This document shows positions 1 to 11,641 of a DNA stretch of 64,000 nt, piece by piece. A program made the translations under genes and the position numbers. Source of the DNA: Mrakia gelida (Eukaryota > Basidiomycota > Tremellomycetes > Cystofilobasidiales > Mrakiaceae); assembly GCA_024345305.1 (NCBI GenBank), contig BRON01000011.1:248001-312000 (forward strand), in the 5' to 3' direction. The number at the start of each line of letters is the position of its first letter. The stretch's first letter is position 1. The notes below the pieces were generated by a model, which worked only from the letters and a program-made list of their open reading frames with translations, was not told the DNA's origin and made no database searches.

Positions 1-1994
1 GATGGGATCCAGGGAGTCGAGTTCGTCGGAGAGGATGAGGTTATCGAGTGGACGAGGACCGAAGAGAGCGAGAGGGAGGGGACCTTCCTCCATTCCGAGG
101 GAAGGGTAGTCGGCGGAGGAGAACTCGTCCTCGTTGTCGTCGTCTCCGAGCTTTTGGAACTGGTAGAGGTAGCTAGAGAGGTGAGATAGAGGGCAAAGAT
201 CGTCAGTGAAGTGAGAAGGGGGACGAAGTTGATGAGGTGAGACGATGAACTGACTGGTTTCCGAACTCGCTGGCGACGAAGAGAAATCCAGATTTGAGAA
301 TGCAGAGAGCCGAGGCGACGGGAACGGTGTCGAAGTACTTGATCTTGAGCGAGAGAACCTCCTCGTCCTTGTGCTCGATCGTGACCTTGAAGAGATCTCC
401 ATCCTCGGACTGCAGCAGAAAGAAGAAGTCGCCCTGGAAAACGCGAGACGGGATCGAGGAAAGAGAGGGAGCGAAGTCAGCTCGAGCTCTTGCCCTTCTA
501 CCCTTTAACGTATGTTACCCAGGAAAGCAAACTCACCTTCATCTTGTGCATGACGGCAGAGACGATGATGATACCTCTCGAGTCGTTGGCGAGAGGATGC
601 CTCCTCTTGGGGATGGGAACTCGGTGTTGAGGCGCGTCCATATGTCGGTAGATGATGTAGTCCTCGCAGCAGACGAGAACTCCAGAGGGTCCCTCGAATC
701 GATCCGTCGACGCCGACTGTCCTCCAGGAACTGTTGAACGAATAGGAGACGGGGGGAAGGTGAGCTCTCGACGTCTCGTGAAGCGAAACAAGGGAGCTGA
801 GCTCGGGAGCGAACGAGATGAGGGAACGAACCTTGAACGAGCAAGTTTGCACGAGCATCCGTAGGCTCCGACCACTTCCTGACGACGTGGTTGAGTCCGA
901 GATCCAGCTCGTAGAAGGTAAGCATCTAGAGTCGAGCAAAAGAAAGGAAGGAAGTCGAAAGTCAGCTCGAGCTCCTTCCCTCCTCCTTCGCACCTGGCCT
1001 CCCAGCGCCTCCTTCGCCTCACACTCACCTTCTCAGCGTTGTTGAAAGCCTCTCCAGTAGGGTCCGCGTCACTATCTCCGTAGTCGACCTCCAAAGCAGC
1101 GAACATGGGGTTGTCGAACCCGACGTCGACTCCGACGATGCTGAGGATGATGGCCTGCTGCTTGTGAGCCTCGAGCGGGGACGAGATGGTGAGGTTGGCG
1201 GCGGCGTCTCTGTTGAGGATGTAGACGAGCTTGGCCTTCTCGACTGCTCCGATCATGACTGCTCGACCTTTGGGATCCGTGGCGAGGTATTGACCGGGAA
1301 CGATTCGACGAGAGCCTGACTTTCCGTACGTCTCCTGATGAACCTTTTTGAACGACGACGGGGAGGAGATGTACTCCAGGATGACAATTCGACCAGAGTC
1401 CGATCCGACGATGATATAGTCTGTGAGAGTGAGAGCAAGGAGGTCAGCACGCTGAATGAGGTGAGGGAAGGAGGGCAAGATGGGTGGTGGGAAGGAAGGG
1501 AAGGAGGTGTGCGAGGTCGAGCTCGGTTGATGAGCTCCTCCTTCTGCCTCTGAGCTCTGCAGAGGGCGTAAATCACTCGAGCTACGCCTCTGCATCTTCC
1601 TACTCCAGCTAGCATCGCTTCAGAGGCTCTCTCAGCACTGTCGAGGGCCGGATGCACGTCGAACGAGCTCGTTCTCGACCTCAGCCCTCCTCCCTCCCTT
1701 CTCCTTCTCGCCCTCCCGACAATCTACACGACCTCGAACGATGCACTTACCCTTATTTCCACCCGTCAGCCTGAACCCCGCCAGACTCCTGACTGTCCCA
1801 AAGACTTCCATCTCGAGTACTGTCTCAATCTTCCCTGAGCTCGCATCCGGCTTGAGAAGTTCGATCCTCGTCCCTCTGGCGACGACAATCTCCTGCGATT
1901 TAGGAAGCCCAGAGAACGATCCAACGATGGCGTGCGAGATAGATTGAGGAGGGGAGAGAGTGAGGTTGTAGAAGTGGGGGCCGGGAGCCGCCAT
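1..1994 (-). CDS. RSE1: Splicing factor 3B subunit 3 (SF3B3/Rse1), 5' part, truncated by window edge
   Basis: Core U2 snRNP protein of the SF3b complex, needed for branch-site recognition in the nucleus. The start is the ATG at 1994; the protein begins [13 protein letters not shown] and runs through the N-terminal beta-propeller. Exons read in order: [12 protein letters not shown] and [15 protein letters not shown], then [33 protein letters not shown] and [10 protein letters not shown], then [19 protein letters not shown], then [15 protein letters not shown] and PIPKRR, and near base 1 the segment [18 protein letters not shown]. Each matches the conserved SF3B3 order. Introns are short with GTAAGT/GTGAGT donors. 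Only about the first third of a roughly 1,200-residue protein is here; the rest lies beyond base 1. It is transcribed divergently from APC10 118 bp away. Identification is firm. Confidence 0.95.
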
Positions 1995-2112
1995 CGTGAA
2001 CGAGAAACGAGAAAGGAGAAGGGGAGGAAGGGAGGGAGGTCGTGTGGAAGTTGAAAGTGCAACGAAGGAGCTCGAGGAGAACGCGAGGTTCGACACCAAC
2101 TTTCATGTCGAT
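1995..2112. promoter_or_regulatory. Divergent promoter between RSE1 and APC10
   Basis: Only 118 bp separate the two start codons, so this interval must hold both core promoters and both 5' leaders. It is purine-rich on the plus strand next to RSE1. I see no clear TATA box. Confidence 0.5.
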
Positions 2113-3270
2113 ATGACATCAAAAGACTTGCAGAGTGAGTAGTCACATCAACTTGAAGCTCTTCGACAACCTACGAGCAATTGTGTACGACTTTGGAGCT
2201 GGGATGACCCGTCGTTGTCAAGCTTTCCTCAACTCGCCTTTGCTCTCTCGCTCCTTCCCTTCCTTTCTTCCCTCTCCCACAGATGCCAAAGACATCTCCC
2301 CGCTAGCAACCTGGTCGGTCTCGTCCCACAAGTTTGGATTCGGATGCCAGAACCTCAAAGACCCGGATCCTGAGCTTTTCTGGCAGTGAGCTCGACTCTT
2401 CCTCTTCTTCAGCTCAACGGGAGCGAGATCTCGTTCTCGTCGTCACATCTCTCTGCTCACGCTGACCTCCTCCCTTCTTCCATCTTCCAGATCCGAAGGG
2501 CCACAACCTCACTCCATCTCCCTTCAGTTTCCTCATCGAGTCAACATCCTCGTTCGTCTCTGTCTCGCTTCCTTCTCACAGCTCTCAAAACACTTCGGTT
2601 CGACCACGTCTGACTTTCGTTCGTTCACCTTCTTCGAGCAGAAGATCTCCATCCACCTCTCCCACCCAAAAGACGACTCCTATACTCCTCAGAAGATCTC
2701 CATCCGGGCTGGAACTGGTCGACATGATCTGACAGAGGTTCGTCGTCCTCGCTTCGTTCTTTTCTCCTCGTTCATTCTCAGCCCACTGACTTCAAGCGTT
2801 GTTTCCACCTCGCAGGTCCGAATGCACGAGATGGACAAGCCCGATGGCTGGGTCACCGTTGACCTCCGAGATGGAGCTGTGGAGGGAGAGGATGCGGATG
2901 AGATGGAAGAAGGGTGAGTCGTTGCGATTCGACGCGTCCTGCTTCCCTCCCTCTTCCCGTTCGGTCCTCTGACACCTCGCTCTCCACTCTCTTCCTTCCG
3001 CAGTCAACCAATACCAGCATTCCTTCTCCAGATCGTCATCATCGCCAACCACCTGAACGGGAAGGACACTCACGTTCGAGGACTCAAGGTTTGGGGACCA
3101 AAACTGTACGTCTCGTCTCGTCTCGTTCTCTCTCCTTCTTCGACGAGCTTCGGCTGACTCTGAGCTTCGCGATTTTGGTTGGGTGGTTACGCAGAGCCGA
3201 CATGGATCCAGAAGTGGACGACTACCCTTTCTCAACGATCGCGATGAAGCAGCACGAGTGCTTGAGATGA
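2113..3270 (+). CDS. APC10: Anaphase-promoting complex subunit 10 (DOC domain)
   Basis: Subunit of the APC/C ubiquitin ligase that helps recognise D-box substrates in mitosis. Seven exons join in frame: 2113-2134, 2283-2385, 2491-2551, 2642-2737, 2816-2913, 3004-3105 and 3195-3270. They give 185 aa, about the usual family length. The DOC fold is clear: [14 protein letters not shown], then [20 protein letters not shown], then [19 protein letters not shown] and [19 protein letters not shown], ending with LKVWGP. The start ATG lies only 22 bases before the first donor and is supported by the phase of the second exon. All introns carry a CTGAC-type branch sequence. Divergent from RSE1, followed in tandem by CIA1 after 257 bp. 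Confidence 0.95.
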
Positions 3271-3527
3271 TGAGGAGGAGAGGAGGGAGACTTTGACGCT
3301 TTGAAACGAGACTACTTGAGATTTATGCAACTTCACTCACATCTCTCTCTTTCTCCTCCTCCCTTTCTTTCTCTTGATTTTTGACTCGTGAAAACCTACA
3401 TCGGCAAACCGAGCCGAAACCTCCCTTGCTGGAATCCCTCGAGCTCGACTCGCCTCGACTGCTCGGATCTCGCAACGTCCAGCATCTCCCTCTCCTTCCA
3501 CCCACTCACCCAACCCATCTACGAAGC

Positions 3528-5602
3528 ATGTACCCACCTCTCCAACTAATCCAAGAACTTCCAGGTTCGCCTCTGCTCCCTTTCACCCTCGTCTCCCTCA
3601 CACCCTTCCTCCTTCCCTCCGAGCTCACCTCCCCTCCTTCCCACTTCCCCTTCCCCTCTGCCTTTTGTCCCTTTCCCTCTTCCCCACCTCGCTCGTTTTA
3701 GGCCACACCGACCGAGCCTGGCACGTAACCTGGTCCCCTACGGAACCCATCCTCGCCTCGTGTTCTACGGACAAGACGGTCAGGATCTATCGACACACCG
3801 TCCCCAAGCTGGAGGAGGGAGGAGACGAAGAGAAGATTCTGCCCGAACCGGTGTTTGGGTTCCAGACTAGTATCGCCACTGGTGAGTCCGAAGTGAGGGA
3901 AGAGTGGGGGAGTGAGGGCAGGGGAGGGGGAGAGAGGGAGGAGGGGGAGGGAGGGCGAGGGAGGGACAGGGTGCTTGGGTTGATGAGCTCGTTGTGGGGT
4001 TGGGATACGTCGAGGAGGGGTCCGGGAACCTACTGAAAGAATAGGGAGGGTATGCTAGAAGGCATTACTCGCTTCTCAGGCTCTGAAGACCTCATCTTTG
4101 AGCTCAACACCTCTCGGAAGGTCGACCTCGACCTCAACCTCACACCTCCTCCCTTCCTTCTCAAAGCTCAAGCTCACCTCCTTCCTCCTTGCTTCCCTCT
4201 TGCTTCTCAGGCCACACCCGAACCCTCCGCTCAATAGCCTTCTCCCCGAACGGTCGCTCCCTCGCAACAGCCTCTTTCGACGCGACCGTAGGGATCTGGG
4301 AACGGACCGTTCCCGAGGACGACGATGAAGAGCCAGAGTGGGAGTGTGTCAGCACGCTTGAGGGACACGACAGCGAGTGCAAGAGTGTCGCATGGAGTGC
4401 TAGTGGAGGGCTGTTGGCGAGCTGTAGTAGGGATAAGAGTGTTTGGATTTGGGAAGGTGAGTTGCCTGGACGAGCTTGGGAGGAAGGAGGGGTGGGGAGG
4501 GCTGAATGGCTTGAGACGAGTCGAGCTGACCTTCGTTCGTTCTCGCTCCTCGTTTCGCGAACCAGTTCAAGCGGATTCGGACTTCGAGTGCCTAGCAGTA
4601 CTGATGGAGCATACTCAGGACGTCAAGTCTCTTGCTTGGCATCCTCACGAGGAGGTTCGTTCTCTCCCTCGCTTCTCTCCTCGCCTCCGTTCGTTCGAGC
4701 TCACCATCTTCCCCTCGTTCGTTCCTCCAGATCCTCGCCTCAGCTTCCTACGACGACACCATCCTCCTTCTCTCCGACGATCCTCAATCCGACTGGTCGC
4801 CTTTCCAAACCCTCAAGTCTCACACCGAGACGGTCTGGGCTGTTGTTTTCTCGCCGTGTGGGAAGTGGTTGGCTTCGGCGGGAGATGGAGGAGAGATTCG
4901 GCTTTGGGAACGGACGTGAGTTGGCTCTGCTCTCTCTAGCGTTGCTGCTTTTGAGTTGAGACGCTGACGAGATCGTTCCTTGGTTGGGGAAAACAGAGGA
5001 CAGACGACTGAGGCGCCGTGGAAGGAGGTTGTCTGCTTGAGGGTTCGTTCTTCTTTCGACGCGTCTCGTTTCTTTTGTTGTTTCGTCGAGGTTGTACGCT
5101 GACTCGCTTTTCACGCTCTCGATCCTCCGATCCAGGGAGCTCATTCTCGTACGATCTACTCGCTCTCGTGGACTCCTTCGAACTCGCTAGCGGCCAGCGC
5201 GACTGGAGTCGGTCGTCTCGCGTCGGCAGGAGGTGATGGACGGATCTGTATCTGGCAGGTGGTACGTCACTCTTCTCTTTCTCCTCCTCCCTTGCTCTGC
5301 CTCGTTTCTTCAACTTGGCTTCGATTATGAGACGAGTCGGATCGAATTGGATCTTGAACGCGAGCTCACCCAATCCTCGTCTGCCCTCTTGCCTCCCTCG
5401 CCCACAGACCTCCGAGCCCAACTCCCCACCCCAAGTCGAGCTCCTCTACACCCAAAAGGACGCCCACGGAGTCTCAGACGTTAACTTCGTCGAATGGTGC
5501 CCTCCAAGGGAAGGACCCGTCGGAGAGGGAGGTGCGATGGTCGGCGTTCTCGCGAGTGCAGGAGACGATGGACTCGTGAAGATCTGGAGGGCTGGAGACT
5601 AA
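3528..5602 (+). CDS. CIA1: Cytosolic iron-sulfur assembly WD40 protein Cia1
   Basis: Seven-bladed WD40 scaffold of the CIA targeting complex, which passes Fe-S clusters to cytosolic and nuclear apoproteins. The start at 3528 gives [16 protein letters not shown] repeats follow in order: [20 protein letters not shown], a [20 protein letters not shown] blade, [20 protein letters not shown] with [30 protein letters not shown] with [10 protein letters not shown], and [21 protein letters not shown] final blade reads [18 protein letters not shown] before TAA. The spacing and the [10 protein letters not shown] and SYDDT signatures are those of Cia1/CIAO1 rather than of a generic WD protein. Blades 6 and 7 are split by short introns around 4910-5430. 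Confidence 0.92.
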
Positions 5603-6016
5603 ACTAAACCTATTCTATGGGAGCTTCACCTCGAAGATCTAGCTCTTGCTCTCGGAGATGTGTCGGAGAGGCAGCGAAAATTTGCCTTCTTGAGCTTGAT
5701 CAATCAGCATGACCTCTTGCTCGGTAATCAACGAAGCTCGTCAGGCGAATCAGCCCACGATCTCGCCCTCCTGCCCTTCCTTGCCCTCCAACACCCACCT
5801 CGACGATTTTATGGCCTCTCGTCTCACCTCTGCTATCAAAACATCAACACAAGCTAGGTGAGTCTCTCTCTCTTCTGGCAGGAAAAGCGAGATGAAGTCG
5901 TCATTCGATTTCGATCCGAGCTCATCCCTCCGTTCCCTTCTTTCCCTCTTCCTCCTTCCTTCCCTCCGAACCTCTTCCCTCTCCTCGACTTCAATCTATC
6001 CCTCAGCTTCAGAAAC
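5603..6016. other. Intergenic between CIA1 and the GST gene
   Basis: About 410 bp holding the CIA1 3' end and the GST promoter and leader. Pyrimidine-rich (CT/CCTT tracts) near 5930-5990, as is common upstream of starts in this window. No gene seen. Confidence 0.5.
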
Positions 6017-7600
6017 ATGTCTTCCTCCTCCACCTTCAAACCTCTCGATGTCTATACGATGGCAACCCCCAAGTCAGTCTGAGCTGTCTCCTTCGGAGGG
6101 ACGAACAAGATCGAGAACTGATCCTCTCCTTCCCTCTCCATTTTGTCGTCCTCGTTCTCTCGCTCGTTCTATCAACATCTTCTCAGTGGTCAAAGTAAGC
6201 TCTCTTCCCACTCTTCCTCTCCTACCATCCGAGCGCAAAGACTGCCAGCTCGGCGAATGGATCACAGAAAGCTGACATCTCTCGCCCCCTCCCTCTCTCC
6301 ATCTCCTCCACCTTCCTTCCTTTCCAGAGGTGACCGTCTTCCTCGAGGAACTCAAGTCCGCCTACCCCGGCTTCTCGTACAACACCCACGCCATCGACAT
6401 CAGCAAGAACACTCAGAAGGAGCCTTGGTTCATCAAGGTCAGCCTCTCCCTCAGCACCGTCGAAGCAGCTCGAAGCTAGAAGTTCGACTTGACCTCGGCG
6501 TCCCTCCGATGCTGACCCTTTCCCTTCCCTCCCTTTGTTTCCTTCCTTCGTCGCAGATCAACCCCAACGGTCGAATCCCTGCCATCGTCGATCCCAACAG
6601 AAAGGACTTCGCCGTGTTCGAGACAGCTGCTATCCTTCTTTACCTTGAGAAACAGTGAGTTCACCTCGACCATCATCTCACCTCGACTCGCTCGTTTGAC
6701 TGACCCTTCCCTCTTCGTTTTTCGCAACAGCTACGACCCCGAGCACAAGTTCTCTTTCGCTGCTGATGGACCTGAAGGGGAGGACTACCGATCTGAAGTC
6801 CTTCAGTGGATGTTGTACGTCCTTTCTTCTGTCCCCTTCGCTCGTTCTCCATCTCGTCTCGCCTCCGCTGGCGTTCGCCCGTTTCTTCATCCAACCTCTC
6901 TCCTCTATCTCCTCCCTTTCGATTCCCCCACTCGCTACTACCTTCTCTTCGCCCTCCGCTCCTCTCAGCTTCGTCCACGGAGGAGTGGGACCCATGCAAG
7001 GCCAGTCGAACCATTTCTACCGATACGCTCCCGAGAAGGTCCCTTACGCCATCAAGAGGTACAGAGATGAGACCAAGAGGTTGTACGATGTTGTGAGTAG
7101 TCGATCTCCGCTTTCTTTTTACTCTCGGTGGTCGCGAAGGGGCTTTACCGAGCGAGATGGACTCGATTTGGCGACAGGACGAGGCGCGACGGAAACTGAC
7201 CTCTTCCTTCTTTTCGTTACCAGCTCGAGATCAAGTTGAAGGATCGAGACTGGCTCGTCGGACCTGGGAAGGGAGTTTACTCTATTGGTGAGTCCTCTTC
7301 CCCTTCCTCTATCCCCTCTCGCTTGTCGTCGTCTAACTTCTTCCCTTTCCCTTCTCTTCCCCCCTCTCCTTCGTTCTTTTCGTGGTACCAGCCGACATCA
7401 ACGCCTTCCCCTGGGTCTTCTGGGGTCCTCTCGCCGGAGTTCCCAAGTCCGAGTACCCTCCCTTCCTTCGAGCTTGGGTCGACAGGAACCTCGCGAGGAA
7501 GGAGGTCGTCAAGGGCTTGAACGTGCCCGCTGAGTCGGATCTCGTCAAGAAGCTTATTGAGACGGGGGAGGATCCTGCGCCTCCGAAGTATGCTGAGTAG
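6017..7600 (+). CDS. Glutathione S-transferase, Ure2-like
   Basis: Predicted cytosolic glutathione transferase or glutathione-dependent thiol enzyme. From the ATG at 6017 the protein reads [18 protein letters not shown]; splicing at the first two introns yields [12 protein letters not shown], the usual start of the thioredoxin-fold N domain in Ure2/YfcG-type GSTs. Then come [14 protein letters not shown] (cis-Pro glutathione-binding loop) and [15 protein letters not shown]. The C-terminal helical domain has [19 protein letters not shown] and INAFPWVFW. Length is about 250 aa, normal for the family. Around six introns have CTGAC branch sites. The substrate cannot be told from sequence. Its neighbours are unrelated, so there is no pathway context. 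Confidence 0.9.
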
Positions 7601-8762
7601 AGAGAGGGTGGTAGTTCCATGATTTGAATGGTGACTTGATCCGCACAGAGCAGGAAGCGCGAAAGCAGTTCGACGCGTCGCGGCCACAGCGGTCTTTCGT
7701 GCACTCTTGAACGCAGTTATCACGTTCTGATGATTTTGACGTAGGCTTACAGTGAATCTTAGGAAGCGCGGCTCTGACTCCGCGCTCCACGCCGCTCTCT
7801 CTCTCCCAAGGCAGTCGAACGCTTGGAGAAGCGACGACGCGGTCTCCGGTCTTCGACTTGGTCGCCTTACAACTGCGATATCATTTGCGAAGTAGCAGAA
7901 CCGCTTCCTCGCCATCATAGCTACCCTTTCGCTCGTATCACGACTAGAACGATTCCAGTATAGCAAGAGTCGAACGAAAACAGAAACGCGCGACGGCCCT
8001 CCGTCCCTCATCGAGTCACTCCCATCTCCCCCAGCCAATTCACGATTGTTCGGTACACGGCCGGAGATGGATCCCAATGCATCTCCCGCTTCCGTGATTC
8101 AATCAACGCTAAAACAAGCTGTTATCGCGATCTGACTCGAAGTTCGAGCTAGCAGAGATAAAGTTGGACGAGACGACGCGTCGAGCTCGTCGCCTCTCTC
8201 TTCGTCCCCTCTTTCTCTCTCGTCCTCATCTCGCAGTGACCTCCCTCGTCACCTCACCTCCCCACCTGCGAGATGAGCAGTCGTCTCGTTTCCAGGGCTC
8301 TCTTGGTTCGTCGCACAGGAAGAAAACGGGAAAGACAGAGGACCCCGAATCGATTGCGATAGGTCTCGACCAACGGGGTCGACGGAGGTTGAAACCACTG
8401 CCGCTTTTCTTTATCTCTCTAGCCGCAAACCACCACCCACTCCCACTCCCTCTCACACTCACTCTCACACGACCTCCTCGAACCTCGTTACTTCAAGATT
8501 GTAACAGCCCTGCGGTTGTGAAGTTAGGAACGGAACGAGAACGGGAGAAGAAAACTTCGAATCACGACCCTCCTCGCTCTCGATCCAAACCCACCTCCCT
8601 CCCTTTCTCCTCCTCCCTCCCCCCTTCCCTTCCCTTCCCTCACCTCTCCTCTCCCATCAACTCTAGGACCACCTCACGCTCCTTCTCGTATCGGCCAGAA
8701 GACACCCAAGAGCAAAGTCTAGAAGACCTGTCGGGACGCATCAAGCTCAAGCTCTCCCTCCC
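7601..8762. other. Long intergenic region, no gene recognised
   Basis: About 1.16 kb after the GST stop. Long open frames occur on both strands (for example minus 7277-8077 and plus 8164-8868), but they are low-complexity or run antisense into GST exons, and none shows a protein motif. A small GC-rich inverted repeat (GCGCGG...CCGCGC) lies near 7767-7786. Probably the 3' end of the GST transcript plus the promoter of the next gene; a non-coding RNA cannot be excluded. Confidence 0.4.
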
Positions 8763-11281
8763 ATGTCATCGACTTCCTCTCCCTCTTCCTCCTCCTCCCC
8801 ACCTCCCCGACTTCCGTTCGTGCTCCTCTCGTTGGTTGGATTCCTCGTTGGGTACGCTTGCAGACTAGCCTTCTCGGTGAGTTTCCATCTTCTTCTAGAA
8901 CACCTCGTTCCCCCAAAGCGGTGTGCTGGAGATGCCTGCTTGCGGGCTAGAGAAGGAAGGTCGGACCAGCTTCGAGCATGGAGACCCCCTGCCAGAACAA
9001 GTCTCGTCCTCGTTTCAGTTCGGTTTGGGTTCTTCAACTCTCTGACCCTCACTCTCTCTTTGGGTATATAAACCCTCGCAGATCCTGGTAACTGTACTCG
9101 ACGCTGGATTCACTCGCTGGAAGCGTACTAGAAACGAAGAGGTTAGTTCGCGTGCTCAGGAACGACCCGTCCCTCGCTCCCTCTTCGAGCTCCTCCCTAT
9201 CTGAGCTGACGGCCTTTCCTTCTTCCCGAAACCCAATCTTGTCCTTCTCTTCTTCCCTTTGTTCAGATGAGCACCATCAACGTTCAAGAAGGACGTCGTC
9301 CCTCGTCGCAGGAGGATCAAAGCGACTCGTTCTCCCTCCAAGGTCTCTCCTCGTCCTCCTCCGAATGGTCCCTCCGCTCCCTCCCCTCCAACTCAGATTA
9401 CTCGGACATCGACCTCGTTCACATCGCAGGAGAAAGCACTTCAACCTTCTCCTCACCTACGTCGTCTCCTCAGTATCAGAAAAGCGGAAGTGGGAACGGA
9501 GGACGGAGGAAGAGATGGAACTCAGCAGAAGAACCGTCGACGACCAACCCTCTCGAACAGGTCGGCGACCAACTTCTTCATCTTCCTTCTTCCACCACCA
9601 TCAACGACCCCACTACCACCTCCGCAAACCCTCCTCCTCTCCAAACGTCAAGTCGTCGTTCTCGCTCCACCTCAGCGGATTCCACCCTCTTCCGGCGTCG
9701 TACCTTCGCCTTTCAACCCAACGACGTCCCTTACCCTCGCTACGTCGACTCGTTCCAACCCTCCTACGTCGAGGAAACTCCCTCTCCCTCTCCAGCAACA
9801 CCCCTTCACCTCAACCTTCCTACCCTCTCACCTCCCCTCGCTCCTCCTCCTCCTCAACCCCAAATCCAAGCCCGTCGTCGTCGAGCCCTCTCCGACTCGC
9901 ACCTCTTCCCCTCCTCATCCTCGTCGCGTCGCTCAAGTCGAGCCACCACCTCCTCCCTTCACGCTCGAGCCCACCCAGCAACCTACCTCGCCTACTGGCT
10001 TGATCTCGCCGACTCCACCTCGACCTTCGACTCGTCGAACGACTCGCAGGAGGAGGAGGACGAGAACATCTCGGACGAGGAGGAAGGGTCGTTCGACGAC
10101 GACCATCACGACGGAGGATCAGGGATGATGCTGAACAGCGATTCCTCGGACGAGGACGAGGACATGGGACAAGAATGGGATTACGGAGGAGACAACGACA
10201 ACGACAACGCTTCTCTCCCTTCAACAACCTCCTCCTCCTTCCACCTCTCAACCCTCTTCGAAGACTCCGACTCGGACGAGGACGACGCGACGGGCAACAA
10301 CGTACCCATGCACATCGAACACTACTCGCCCTCGCCTCCACCGCCGCCCACCCCTTCTTCCTCCTCCCACCTTCAATCAAACTCCAACTCCCCTTCAGGC
10401 TCCCTCTCAACCCCAGACGGACGAACCCTCCTCCCTCCCTTCACCCAAGATCAATTCCTCACCTTCCTCGCCGACCAGAACTCAACTCGACAAGCCCAAA
10501 CCTCTGGCTCCCCGTCGCGTCGACCTCCCTCCCGAACTAGAACGGGAGTCTACCCCGTGACGATCCACGACGAGAGCAGTTCGTCCGAGGACGACTCGGA
10601 TTCGGACGACGATGACGCGAATGGGCGAGCGGTGGTGAGGTTGATGGCGGAGAGGACGGTGCGAGGCGAGGAGGAGGAGCCTTGGAGAGCGATGCAGACT
10701 CCACGACCGAGACCTCGCGAGGAGATGGGAGGAGGGTTCGAGAGTGGGAATTCGTTGGGGTTGGAGATGTGGTTACAGGATCAGGAGGGCGACGGTGAGA
10801 GGGGAAGGAGGGAGGAGTTCGAAGCTTGGAGACGCGGGAGGTCGAGGGAGGAGGGGCGGTATCCTCGGGGAGGGGGAGGGGATATCGAGGTTGACGAAGA
10901 TGATGAGGATATGGTTGATGATGACGAGGAGGGAGAGGAGGGGGGACAGTTTGTGAGTCTTGCTCGTTTCGTTCGTCGCGTCGTTTTGGTTTCGCGTTCG
11001 CTGACCCCGTCCTTCGTTTCGTTTTCGCGTCAAAGTCACCACCCCCCTCCCCCCACTCCTCCTTCGCTTCTCTCCCCTCCCAACACCAACACACCCACCG
11101 CCCCCGCCAACGCTACAAGAAGGTGCTCGTCGACCTCGGACTCAGGCTGACCCCTCACTTGTCCTCGCCGTTCTCCGAGATTCTGGCGGAGAAGTGGAGG
11201 CTTTGTGAGGTGGATGGACAGGTGTTGCAGAGTAAGGGGAGGTTGGGGGGGAGTCCTTTGAGGTTTGAGGTTGTGTTTTGA
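8763..11281 (+). CDS. Hypothetical single-pass membrane protein, acidic and Ser-rich
   Basis: Not recognised. Exon 1 from the ATG at 8763 encodes a Ser/Pro-rich start and one hydrophobic segment (LPFVLLSLVGFLVGYACRL), likely a signal anchor. Exon 2 is a short basic stretch (FTRWKRTRNEE). A long exon 3, starting at the ATG at 9267, carries Ser-rich and strongly acidic tracts (EEEDENISDEEE, DSSDEDED, EDDSDSDDDD). All junctions are phase 0. The last intron donor follows GGQF near 10950. Splicing to TCACCACCC after the acceptor near 11036 opens a frame ending in QRYKKVLVDLGLRL and LRFEVVF before TGA at 11281. That compact tail looks folded and may be the functional part. The middle looks disordered. 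Function unknown; localisation is inferred only from the N-terminal segment. Confidence 0.65.
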
Positions 11282-11641
11282 GCGGGTGGGTGGGTGGGGA
11301 GGGAGGGGAGGGTGGGAGGGTTGTTTTCGTTTCTCGTTTCTCTAGCATTTTCTCGCATCACACACACACACACACACACTTGCATATGCCTCGCTTCTCG
11401 TCACACTCGCACACACACTCACTCTTGATTTGTTGCTCACTTCTCTCGTCCGTTCCTCGCTCGTCGTTGTTCTACTATTTATGCACTTCTCACGCTCTCG
11501 CTCGCGCTCATTCGCAACTGGTTCTCCTCCTTCGCGCGCTCAACAACAGACGCAGAAGCGCAAGTAGATTGAGCTGAGAGAGCCGATAGATCGTACAACG
11601 GCTATGGCAGTAGATGGGTGGATGGATGAATCGTCTACGAT
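11282..11641. other. Convergent 3' intergenic region
   Basis: The 360 bp between two convergent genes. It contains a (CA)n microsatellite and GT/pyrimidine-rich sequence but no coding signal. Confidence 0.5.
11359..11379. repeat. (CA)n microsatellite
   Basis: About ten perfect CA dinucleotide units in the convergent intergenic region; a shorter CACACA tract follows near 11410-11420. Confidence 0.9.

Noticed and set aside
7601..8762. Long open frames on both strands after the GST gene as genes
   Set aside because: Low-complexity, overlapping GST exons antisense or lacking any motif; no consistent splice chain.
9152..10410. Plus- and minus-strand Ser/Arg-rich frames over the acidic membrane protein gene
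   Set aside because: Shadow frames of a biased-composition exon; only one frame joins to flanking exons with proper splice sites.
11340..11420. CA-rich tract as a CRISPR or tandem-gene repeat
   Set aside because: Plain dinucleotide microsatellite without spacers; the host is a eukaryote.
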